From assembly GCA_950295325.1 (NCBI GenBank), contig OX485803.1, positions 22,878,001 through 22,942,000 of the forward strand: a stretch of 64,000 nt of DNA, read 5' to 3'. The notes below the pieces were generated by a model. That model saw nothing but the letters and a program-made list of their open reading frames with translations, was not told the origin of the DNA and did not search any database. Numbering within the stretch: position 1 is the stretch's first letter; every line of letters begins with the position of its first letter. The stretch is from Polytrichum commune. Lineage: Eukaryota; Streptophyta; Polytrichopsida; Polytrichales; Polytrichaceae. This document shows, piece after piece, positions 12,437 to 22,820 of the stretch. Made by a program: the position numbers and the translations under genes.

Positions 12437-14553
12437 ACATTCCTTCACTGAATCTTTGACTTCATTGTAGGAAACAAGGTTGAAACTCTGGCATAAGTAT
12501 GGGCTACTATGGATTCCTCATTTATCCATTTCCATCATAATACTCGTAGCCATTGGTTCTCATTGTTACATACATTTGTTTAGATCAATTCATGTCGAGC
12601 CTGTCAGTAGCCCTTTATACATTCAGTGAGCAGAGTTCAGCTACAGAGCATTCTTTCTATAGAGTTTGCGGAGCTCAAGTGCAGATTTTTCTAGTTTTAA
12701 CTTGATTAACATCTTCTCTCTTGCAGAGTGCAATACTGTGAGTAGTGACAGCTATGTTTTATGTCCAATTCTCTGGTTCTACCTGTTCAGGAAATCTCCT
12801 CCTAGATGTAAAATTTAGGTCTGAAAATGTCATTGATAAACTATTGTCATGTGCCCAGACAATTCCTAGCCATATGTGGGAGGAACCCTTCTATGTTGAT
12901 TCAAAGTTTATTAGCCCATCTGATAGTTTTTCTTAAAAACAATTTGTGGGGAATACCACTTGGATTGGTGCCATCTTAGTTTGGCTACATCACGGCTTTC
13001 AAAAAATTCTGCCAAGACTGCTTAATTGGAAGTGCTAATTGTCCAGCTCAGGCATTAACCTGTGGTATATATCCACATTTCCAACATTGGCAGAGAATGA
13101 TGTAAAAATGTTACTAAGCTGTCAAGCATGGAGTGGGTGATTGTTGAAGGGGAACTCGAGAACTTGACAATCGATAGGTCAGGATTAGGTACGAAAAGAT
13201 AGTTAGTACATTTCTGATATTTCACAGATTTCATGACCTCTTAGGTTGACTAGCTTTGACTAGCTTCAGCCATCCATGCAAGTTTGATGATGAGAGTTGA
13301 TGTTGAGAATCTTACATGTTGTAGGTGCTGTGATAGTGACAGGCGTGAAAATTGTTGCCAACAACAAGATTGAAAGTAATGAAGTGCTACTGGTAGAGTT
13401 TACAAATAAGAAAATGAGCACAAAAACAAAAATGGGTGAACACAGCAGGATAATCAAATGTGCTGAAGTACATGCACTTGAGGATAATCAACTGTCATTG
13501 CAACAGAAACAACAATTTCACCAGTACATTAAAATCAGAACAAGAAGTGATGTTTGGAGCTTGAAGACTCATTAAAAGGAGCATTTTATGTGATGATGGA
13601 TGGCTCCCCCTCTCTGAAAGAGTTGTGCTAACCCAAATCATACAAAAACATGAGTTTTGGAGGCTTTGGGGATAATTCCACTATGTTCTCATTCACTCAC
13701 CTCTAGTTGTGAGGTATCAGTTGAGGATGCAGATCCATAGAGTATAGATGATCAAGGGAGAAAACATCAGAAAGGAACATGATGATCTTTGAATGATAAT
13801 TGTGGCCAAATCTCTTAAGAGTTAATCTTGATGCGATCTTGGTGTATTTAGGAAGGTTGTTTATTTGTTTGCAACAAGAGAAGGAGATATGCTTGGCATT
13901 TTCTTCTCATTGACTATTTGCTTTGCAGGGTGTAACACCCTTTGACCCATTGTATAAAGCAATCCAAGAACAATTTGGAACATATTTGATTCTTTCTACA
14001 ATGCCCATACATGAAGTGCTATGTTGAAAATTAATTCTTCGATGCAATTGCTTTGATCCACCTCCTTGATGTAAAATGATAGTACACCTTGATGAATTCC
14101 TCCTAGTGTGTACCTCTTTCTTAAACCAAAAGTTCATTATTTTAGACCAATTTTATATATCCCTTGAGCTTTTGATGCTAGTGTAGGGAGGTAAATAGTG
14201 TGCATCCACAATACTATCCCCAATTTTTTTGATGTTGATTCCTCATTATTGGTGCCATCTACAGTATTTACCCAATTCAATGTAGTTAACACAATACATA
14301 CTACATTGACTACCTCAATTATTCAAATGCATCCTTTGATTTAGCTTCAATGATCATATGTTTGTAAAGGATGTCAAAAGACATGCACACATGGCCTGAT
14401 AGGTCCCTTTCCCAATTCTTCTAGTCCTATTTGTAGCTCCCATACCCCTTTAGTACCATGGTAATTTCTAACCACAACTACAACAATATTCCAAGACAAA
14501 AGATGCAATTTACCATCCACTTGAATCATGCCATAAGGCCTTAAGTTTTGGAT
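12437..14553. other. 3' flank of TBC gene and intergenic DNA
   Basis: The first part probably contains the 3' UTR. A 92-codon open frame at 13297-13575 (+) resembles nothing I know. At about 13900-14170 the - strand gives phrases faintly like a Ty1/copia integrase (for example GIVERIKYV, GVTPCKA), but spread over several frames, so it is noted only as a possible decayed copia fragment. Confidence 0.35.
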
Positions 14554-14564
14554 TCTACACTAAT

Positions 14565-14770
14565 TATCCCAATAAGTGGGTGTTATTGTTTGGAGTTACA
14601 TAGTGCTATAACTTTCTAGTGAGAATGTAATACTTTTACCAAGCAACGTCATATGTTCTTTAATGTCCGAAAAACCTATTGAAATTTCATTAATAAAAAT
14701 TAAACTCTTGAGTAAGACGTTATTGCATTGCGTAACTCCAAATAACAATACACACTAATTGGGATAGTCG
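14565..14770. mobile_element. MITE of the 'ttggagtta-gcaatgcaataac' family
   Basis: About 200 bp with imperfect inverted ends. The left end reads TATCCCAATAAGTGGGTGTT and the reverse complement of the right end reads TATCCCAATTAGTGTGTATT; both are followed inward by a TTTGGAGTTAC-like segment. The inner part resembles the elements at 21713-21929 and 22604-22820. Exact outer limits and target duplication are unclear. Confidence 0.6.
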
Positions 14771-16196
14771 ATGTAGTGTACCATAAATGTTGTTGACCCA
14801 TCATTTACGCACGACGTAAACACTCTATGAAATTATGGAATGAAATACATCATTAATGAGTTTAGCTTTCGGCCACTCCAAGGGTTAGGGTGGTGAGTCC
14901 CACGGACATATTGTATTTAATATCCAACTAAAACTCTCTCAAAGTTTTGAGGATTGAATAAAATAAAATAAAATAATCCAAGAAGTTTCACCCAAACTTT
15001 CAAAATTAGGATCCAATGGTAGACGAGCTTCCAAGCTCTTGATTATTAAATAAATAATAATAATAATTTTTTTTTTAAAAAGATGTAGGGATACTCTATT
15101 GAGAGTCATCATCTCTTGCAATTTTTTATAAGACTCACATCCTTGCAGTAGGCCTAATTTATTGGGGTTATAAGTTAATAACGTAGCTCTCTAGCAGCTT
15201 GGGCAGAAACTTAATTAATTTTAAAGGTGCCTAAAATTATAGGAAATTAATTTTATTGAGTGTCCAAAAAAAATAACATTCAAAGAGTGCCTAAAATCAC
15301 TATAATCTCTCACAAACACCATAGCAACATAGTTCTCTCACAAAGACCACTCTGTACAACTCTCACACAAAGCAAAATTTGTTGCCAAGCAAAACCCTGA
15401 GATACAAGTAAAAAGACAAACTTTCGGGTAAGGAATGTTAGTTAAGGGAAGTGTTTAGGTTAATCGTAGCCGCCATAGATGAGATCAGGAAAACCACCCA
15501 CAAATTATAGAAATGACTCGGATGAATTTCTAACTTATTTTAAATTACTTTTCTAATCTGCCCAATTTTAGAATATTATCTTCTGGACTACGTAACTTAC
15601 TTTCGCACTTTAATTAATTATTAGGCAGAAAGATGCCCAAGTTGCTAGAAAGGTACGGTAGTCATGATCCTCCCAAACCATGGAAGAAATCCATTTTGGC
15701 ATGTAAGCACATATATATATATATATATAGGATGGTGGCCTTGGTTGTGTTGTCGTGTGTGAACACAAAAGTGGGACAAACCGGTTTCAATCAACGGTTC
15801 CAAAGCCCAATAGTAGGTGCCCATCAACTTGCATTCTACCACCAATATAAGATTTGTTTATGGCACGTATTGTCATTTATTATGGGAATCATGCAACACC
15901 GTAACTTTTTACTACAGAGTGAGTTCGTTTTCTACCAACAAAGATCAACTAGGTTGTTTGGGCACTATACTGTATAACTGACCAAACTTTGTAAAAACTT
16001 CGGTCGTAAAAAATGGTATAAAAAACAAATTGTGGGCCCTCACAAGTGACGCTAGATATTATAAACAATGTATTGTATCATCCCATCTAGGCGGTTTTGA
16101 TGGAAATTAAAATACTCCAAGGAGCTTTAACAAATACGGAAACCATAATTTTAGAATGAGATATTTTAACAAGAAGAATGTTGGAAAACCAACATA
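14771..16196. other. Intergenic, with AT microsatellite
   Basis: AT-rich DNA containing a (TA)n tract near 15708-15729. Open frames of 114 codons (+) and 66 codons (-) at 15633-15977 overlap in antisense and carry no recognisable domain. Confidence 0.4.
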
Positions 16197-16684
16197 CAGT
16201 CCACCCTCGATAAATGTTACACTTATAAACGTTAACTCATTATATTTGTTAACAAAATCGTACTCCCCTCATATTGCTAACTAGAATGTTAACTATGTTA
16301 AATGTTGACAATAATTTACTCCCCTCTTTGTTAATTTGCCACTTATAAATGTTAACCTACGAAATACATCCAATACTATGTGATGACATCCATTACATTG
16401 ACTCACAACCTTTCAAAGTGGCAAAAGCCACCAAATTTGACTTTTGTGATCAAATTATTCATATGGACTATATTGATTCTTATTTTGTTTCATAAAAATA
16501 AAAGATTGATTTGATACACATATTTTATATATGATAATTTTGCAAAACTCTCCCTCCATAATTGTAATGAATTTATATTTGTTAAGCATTCAAAAAGCTC
16601 CCTTTATAACTGTTACAATGTTAACTCGCTATAAATGTTAGGAAAATTTTACTCCAGAGCCTAACATTTATAGAGGGTGGACTG
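16197..16684 (-). mobile_element. pogo/mariner-like MITE, copy 2 (488 bp)
   Basis: The same 488-bp element as at 3426-3913, in opposite orientation and differing at only a few positions by eye. Termini are CAGTCCACCCTC and GAGGGTGGACTG, and both flanks are TA (16195-16196 and 16685-16686), the expected TA target duplication. Confidence 0.88.
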
Positions 16685-17922
16685 TATTTCATTCATGTCA
16701 AAGTTTATTTTTGGAAATATATGATTCTTAGATACAAAATTGTTCATGTAGGATGGCAATATGTTCCAATGGGGAACTTATCCATTGGGAAAATGAAATT
16801 GCAATGAATTAATTTAGACCGAAGAGAGAGAGAGAGAGAGAGAGAGAGATCAACATGTAGGAACCCCTTCATCCACAGTCAAAAGAGACATGTTATGCCA
16901 TATGAGGCCCTCTCTATGCTAGAGAGGTTGAGAGCTTGATGAAAAGAGCCTTCTTATGGGCATGGTTCCTCTTACTCACGCTTGTTCACTCAATTCTATT
17001 TTACATTTGAGCTTCCAATTGAAGACCTTGAACTTTTAACGGGTCTTACAATGTGTCAATGGCACCTTCATGGATCCCATGTGGAATGACTATGACAAGC
17101 TCTTGGTCCAACTCCTAAGCTATCTCATAGAAGTTGCTTAGGCATGTTCAAAATTAAAACTTTTGTTGCATGCTCGCCAAACAATGGGCTTCCAAGCATT
17201 GTTTGGCATGTCATGAATTCTCCTTTGTTACAAAGTCCTATTCCCCCCTTTCAATGCCTCACTTGGAGTGTGGCCACTTGCTCAAACTTTTGAGAGCTTG
17301 GAAATTGGTGAAGCGCTCAGTAATTTGAGTTTTTGTTCGAAAGCAAGTCATATCTAATTTGCATCAAACTCCCAAAAATTGCAAGTTTGAGCTCTCAACT
17401 CGAGCTTTGAGACAAGTGGACCTAAAATATACATACTTCATTATGCACTCAATTTTCCCATAATATTAAACACACATTTAGTGCTAGATAAATAGCAAAT
17501 CGAGATTGAGACCCATAGCCATTTCTCTTGTAAGTTTTGGAGCTCATATGAGTACCTTATTCATTGTCATATAGAAGTCCCCCATTTACATTGACTACTA
17601 AATTTGGAATACTCAACAAATCTTAAACACAAAGTCCAATCTCTTCTAAGCACATGTCTTTTTGGTATATGTTTGTAACCTTATATCCACTCCTAAACCC
17701 ACCTCACTCGAATATAAAATGTCCGATCAAGATAAGTAACCAATTCAGACTCATTTTCATCTTACTTGCCACACTCCACATATACCTAAGCGACATCTGT
17801 ATACTTGTAGGACGAGTATAATAAGTTACTACCTACACAAGCTCAAACAACCTAGGCCAAGGCTAGACACCCACTTCTTTGAGCTAGGCGCCCAACACTA
17901 TCACCAGAGTCAAGGAGGTCTA
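16685..17922. other. Intergenic, with (AG)n microsatellite
   Basis: Contains a clean (GA)n tract at about 16820-16849. The remainder shows no coding potential or identifiable repeat boundary. Confidence 0.4.
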
Positions 17923-18369
17923 AGGTAGAGATACCATAAACCGTGAAAAAAAGATGATTCACATTGAACATGTGGTCTTTAAAATCATGAGATAATTTCC
18001 CAAGATAGAAGAGAAGGATTCATGAAGAATGCGAGTCGTTTCATATTTTTATTCCTTGTAAAAAAAAATTCTACAATTTTTCAAAGTGGAAAGTTTGTCA
18101 AACCCCCTACTCGTTCACTACATTCTCCTTAAACCGAACACGGGCATGCTCATTTCCACACAGAACATCACCCTAAACCGGTTAACTCACGAGTCCATCA
18201 AACAGTGATTGACGATAGCCAAACATGACTAAATTTGGCTAAACTAATTATACACGCATTTCAAGCTACCAACCTCGCAATTATCGGCTTCAGAAATGGC
18301 ACCTCGCTATTCTAACCGAAGCCTACCGCACAGGGAGAGGGTAGTTCACGGCTTACGGTATTTCTACCT
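17923..18369. mobile_element. AGGTAGAAATACC-type MITE, copy 1
   Basis: About 447 bp with inverted ends AGGTAGAGATACCATAAACC and, at the right, the complement of a GGTAGAAATACCGTAAGCC-like end. The left flank is TA; the right flank is CA, presumably a mutated TA. It is colinear with 46033-46461 and 58792-59220. No coding sequence. The TA target fits a Tc1/mariner (Stowaway-like) origin, which is inferred from the target site only. Confidence 0.78.
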
Positions 18370-18895
18370 CAGTGAAAACATGACCCCCATAAGTGCACAG
18401 TCGATCCATCTCCAACACCGCTCCCTGGACTAATTCGGGACCTCTAATACTACCTCCCGGATCAAATTGTCCCAAAAAATAAATTACGCATGCTAGAAGG
18501 AAAATTCGTTGCGTTTTCACCTTGGGTAAGAGTGGTAGGGGCCCAACAACACCTGTAGATGTAAAGAGATATGATTCTAGCTATTAAAGAGAGCCCGTCA
18601 TCGAGCCGTGGTTTTGCCAACATTGGGTGTTAGCCCCATCCACATGTTGTTTGTTTTTAGTCGTGTAACTTAGTGGCAGCTTCCGAATCCAAAATTTCCC
18701 TCTTCACTTGGACATGTAAGTTATATCGAGCATGCATGGTGCATCAAAATACCCGGATGTGGCATAAACCACAAATTTAATTGTATATAATAAATCAATG
18801 CTTTAGTACTCTATACAAAGGGCAAGGAATCCGGGGGTGTCGTCACTCCACTTGTGATCAGATCATGGGCAGTGGGCCTGCAAGGCTTTCTTAAC
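18370..18895. other. Intergenic, nothing recognised
   Basis: No gene, structured repeat or element end was seen between the two flanking MITEs. Confidence 0.4.
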
Positions 18896-18898
18896 TTA

Positions 18899-19400
18899 GG
18901 GCCACTTCCCACACGAGCCAAGAGCCGTGACCATGAAATTGTGAGAGCCCAAAAGAAAAGTGTCCAAAGGCCGTCCCAACACACCTCCACCATCATGTAG
19001 TGTGGTCACGGACCCTCGAGTGTAGTGTGAAGTCGTATGTGACCGGGCCCTCAACCAAATGTTGTTTCGATGAATTTCTATTCACACGGGTCCTCACACA
19101 TGGTAAAATGGAATGAACCAACGGTTGTGAGCGTTCGGAGTGCCAGGGTTTGCTGGTTTTTGTGTTAGGCCTACCTCCAAGAGGTGGTTTTTGAAAATAA
19201 TCCAAGTGACCGTGAAACATGATCCATTCGATGCCATGTAGGAATCCATGGAGACTTTCACATCCATCTTGCATTCACATACTCCGTTGGTCCCTCAAGC
19301 GTAGTGTGAAGTGAACTTGGACCGGCTCCGCCTTCTCCACCAATGAGAGTGCTTGAAGTGTACTGGTCACGGGCTCTCAGTCTCGTGTGTGAAGTGGCCC
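18899..19400 (+). mobile_element. Harbinger-like MITE (502 bp), TTA target duplication
   Basis: Terminal inverted repeats GGGCCACTTCCCACACGAG and the complement of GGGCCACTTCACACACGAG, flanked on both sides by TTA. A G-rich terminus with a 3-bp TTA duplication is the signature of PIF/Harbinger elements. Inverted relative of 48466-48965. No transposase frame. Confidence 0.82.
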
Positions 19401-20018
19401 TTAAGTTGAATTCGGTATGTGCCGGAACTTAACCCCTGAATGCTAAGCCCTTTTTCCCAAAGTTTAGGGTCCCACATGAAATGGTAATTGCATATATATA
19501 CATATATAATTGCACATATATCCCATATTTGGTGACCAAAAGTGGAACTATCCACCTATTATATGGTGTTTCCCCAACACACATTTAGGTCGTTTCATAA
19601 CACCACTATTGAAAAGAACTAGAGCTTGAGGGCCCTTAGCTTGTGACATACAAATTATGTGATTGATTGAGAAGCCGAATACAATCCAATTCTACTTTAC
19701 ATTGCACCGGTTATCTCAATTAGTGCGTGTGGTCCTAATTCCCAAAACACGCACTATTTACCAAGTCTCAAAATTGGTGAGGGCTAGAATTCCTACTAAG
19801 TGATACTAAATTCATAAATTCATGTTCATTTATCATACACTTCAAGAAAATTAATGTATGCTCCAAGGTGCTTGTATAGTGAAATAAAAAAATCTAAAAT
19901 GCAAACATGTGTTTATCAGTGAATAGTATTGCTATGAATAATATTTTAAGTGGAAAGTGCTAAGATGGATAGTGCTCCTAGAACTTTTGGTGGCACTAAT
20001 TTCATGGTGCAAAGGAAT
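19401..20018. other. Intergenic, nothing recognised
   Basis: AT-rich stretch with a short TATA-repeat near 19490-19510 and no coding or repeat structure that I can name. Confidence 0.4.
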
Positions 20019-20021
20019 TTA

Positions 20022-20517
20022 GGGACGGTTTACACTATGGACCATGAAGTCATCCCACGTAAGAGGCCTATTTTGCGTGGGACGACTTCATGGGACGACT
20101 TCCATGGTCCGAGTTACTAAAATATTAGTTTTCATGGTTCGTGGGCCCTTCAATAGGTGTAAACCGAATGTGGACCATGAAGAATGACCATGCACCAAAA
20201 AGTGGAGTCATTAACTAAGTTGGAAAAAAAATCATTAAAAAAATCCAAAAAAATCATTAAAACGGCATTTTTCTGACATGGGCCCTTGCTATTTTTCCTA
20301 GACCACCTCTTTTGCTTGTCCCAACGGAAAACCCGTTGGACCATGGCAATGGATAGAGTAGGCTTAAAAAAACAAATTTGTGAACCTCAATCTCCGTGGT
20401 CACTCTGTCATTTTTTCCTTGGTGTAAACCCAAGTCGTCCCGGGACGACTTCAACGTCCAATCACATCGCTTAGACGGCCGTGGGACGACTTCATGGTCC
20501 ATAGTGTAAACCGCCCC
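20022..20517 (+). mobile_element. Second Harbinger-like MITE family (496 bp)
   Basis: Long inverted ends beginning GGGACGGTTTACAC and, read in from the right, GGGGCGGTTTACAC. TTA duplications lie on both sides (20019-20021 and 20518-20520). The motif CGTGGGACGACTTCATGG occurs near both ends and again internally, giving nested inverted repeats. It differs from the GGGCCACTTC family in sequence but shares the TTA target. No coding frame. Confidence 0.85.
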
Positions 20518-21195
20518 TTAGTATCACCTGCACTAGTTTTCCACACTCACTATTAGCCCTCCCTCGCTTATTGGGAGAATCAATGTGGACCCAAAATGTA
20601 TGTGTTTTCACTCTTCGAGGCTCTTGGTCTGTGTGTAAAGCAACCCTAAGAGTTCAATTTAAGTTCAACCTCTAAAGACACGAGGATTCAACCAAGCTTG
20701 AATTTTTTTTAGAGAGAGAGAGAGAGATTTATTCGATTCTTGATTCTTCTCGCCCCAATGCGACATGCTCCATGGGCTTTGGCGTTATCTACCTTGGTCA
20801 ATGGGACAATGTTATCCCATAAGAAAAAGCAATCTTCTTGAAAAGAGTGTCCATATGTCAAGCTTCGAAAGACTCAAAAGCAAGGACTCTCAAACTCGAG
20901 GAAAGGTGTTAAGGAAATATGATATTGTTGAGGGCTCTCTATTTCATCTTAATCTATGCCATAATGTAGTTTCCATGTGGGATTCAAGTGAGTCTTGGTG
21001 AATATGAGCATGACATGTGAGATTTTTTGAGGGGAAAATTATTATAATTTGGTGTCGGAATAGAGAGCCCTCGATGGTATATGGCATCATGCATACTACA
21101 AATACCTAGTCAAAAGTCAAAGTTTGTCATTTCAATTCATGTGCAAAGAAATCAATATAAAGATATGAGAATGTGGAGGGAGGGAATCATTGTCA
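20518..21195. other. Intergenic, short GA tract
   Basis: Contains (GA)n at about 20711-20727. A 78-codon frame (20765-21001) is unsupported by any motif. Confidence 0.35.
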
Positions 21196-21405
21196 TTGTA
21201 GATGAACATACCTCTCATCCATCCAGCATTAAAACTTTGACTTCCTATATGTTTGTTGCCGATTCATCTCAATTGACCTCAAGTAGACCAATTTAGGGTC
21301 TTTAAAACTAGTTCCGCTAACTAATAAAAGTAACCTCCATGCTGCATATTGTTTCAAGGCTTTTATGTTGGATGAATGATAGGTACGTTTGTATACAATA
21401 ATTTC
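21196..21405. mobile_element. MITE with 'acctctcatccatcc' inverted ends, copy 1
   Basis: The left end contains GAACATACCTCTCATCCATC and the right end contains GGATGAATGATAGGTACGTT, an imperfect inverted pair about 210 bp apart. A related pair occurs at about 33766-34034. Ends are approximate and no target duplication is evident. Confidence 0.5.
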
Positions 21406-21712
21406 CTCTCTCCTAAGAATGCCCTTATGGCTTATTTGAGAATGATCTATGAAGTGAGGTCTCAATACTTAGTAGGTAAGTGTAGGGGAGGGCAAACCAA
21501 CCCATTCATTGGTTCCTTGCTGGATGACTACAACCATGCCTTCAAGGTACCAATGTACAAGTTGATTTGCCCTAGTTGTAAGCGTATGATTCTACAAGAT
21601 TGAGAGGGGTATGGTTTTGCAGCAAACTCATCCCATTGTGGATGAAATGGATCTAATGAAAGAAACCCCCTCTACAAGTCGAGGGCCAGTCCACTCCCAC
21701 TGGATTCCACTA

Positions 21713-21929
21713 CACCGTTTATGGTATTTAGTGTCACTTACTTTTCAAGGTTACACTGTGCTAATTTTTTAATACTTAGAATTGATTTCTTCATCAAGTC
21801 AACTTTTTGTGTTCTAAATGTCCAAGAATTCCAATTGACTTTAGTTGGTAAAGAACAATATCTATATCATAGAATTATTGCATTACGTAATTCCAAATAG
21901 TAAGTGACACTAAAAATCATTAATGGTTA
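21713..21929. mobile_element. MITE with 'ggtatttagtgtcac' ends, copy 1
   Basis: The left end is CCGTTTATGGTATTTAGTGT and the right end is the complement of a similar sequence (gtgacactaaaaatcattaatgg), about 217 bp apart. Internal 'attgcattacgtaattcc' matches the related elements at 14565 and 22604. No coding sequence. Confidence 0.65.
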
Positions 21930-22089
21930 ACACTAATTCGGGTTCTCTAATATCAATTTGAAGAACAATAAATAAACTAAATTTATAGATGACTCAAAGA
22001 CTCATTGGATTTTGGAACCTTTCCAACATATGAGTTTACTTACACACCATGAAGCTTAAGCCTACATGAAGGCTATCCATTGTACTAAA

Positions 22090-22599
22090 CCGTTCATGGT
22101 ATTTAGTGTCACACACACTATTTATGAAGGGCCTAAACTGGATGCCTAGAGGTCTCAAAGTGTCACGTCCGCTAATTACCAATATGAGATCATTTATCAA
22201 CATAAGTAACTCTCTAAGTGAAAAAATATATTTACATGATCATTTATGACATTCAAAGTAGCACATTGGGATATAGGAGATGATAGTTCGGCGTTTTAGT
22301 ATGCAAAAGGAAGACATTATTGAGCATACAATATACTAATACCAAGTGTCATGTGTTTACATTTAGTACACAAGAGGAAGATATTCTTGAGCCAACGTTA
22401 TTTATGTACACATTAGTCAACTTTTAGATCATTGTGGAACACATGCATAAACCTCATAACATTACTGGACCTTCATGCCAAGTGTCACGAGGTGACATAA
22501 ATGACGAAGTTCTTGATCGTTAGTGTAACCTAACATACACCTCAAAATAGAGTAAGTGGCACTATTACGCATGTGACACTAAATACCATGAATTGTATA
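22090..22599. mobile_element. MITE with 'ggtatttagtgtcac' ends, copy 2 (about 510 bp)
   Basis: Inverted ends TTCATGGTATTTAGTGTCAC at the left and its exact complement at the right. The interior is unrelated to the shorter family members. Its right terminus abuts the next element, forming the palindrome at 22573-22630. Confidence 0.65.
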
Positions 22600-22630
22600 A
22601 TACTATACAATTCATGGTATTTAGTGTCAC
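22573..22630. repeat. Perfect 58-bp palindrome (27-bp arms, 4-bp loop)
   Basis: Arms 22573-22599 and 22604-22630 are exact reverse complements around the loop ATAC. It is formed by the adjoining ends of two MITEs of one family. It could extrude as a cruciform or fold as a hairpin in RNA. Confidence 0.95.
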
Positions 22631-22820
22631 TTACTATTTGAAGTTAGGCAATGCAATAACTCCTTAATCCGGAGTTCAATTTTGACTAGCAAAGTTGATT
22701 AGGTTTGTTTGGACATTAGAGAGCATGAATGACGTTGCTTGGTGTATATATATATATTACATTCTTAATAAACAGATATAGTACTGTGTGACTCCGAATA
22801 CACTAAATTCCATAAACAGT
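22604..22820. mobile_element. MITE with 'ggtatttagtgtcac' ends, copy 3
   Basis: Starts at the palindrome with TTCATGGTATTTAGTGTCAC and ends with a worn inverted copy near 22785-22820 (gtgtgactccgaatacactaaattccat). Internal 'aggcaatgcaataac' ties it to the 14565 element. It includes a short (TA)n. Confidence 0.6.

Noticed and set aside
13900-14170. Possible Ty1/copia integrase fragment, minus strand
   Set aside because: Suggestive phrases occur in different frames with no catalytic motif clearly preserved; too weak to annotate.
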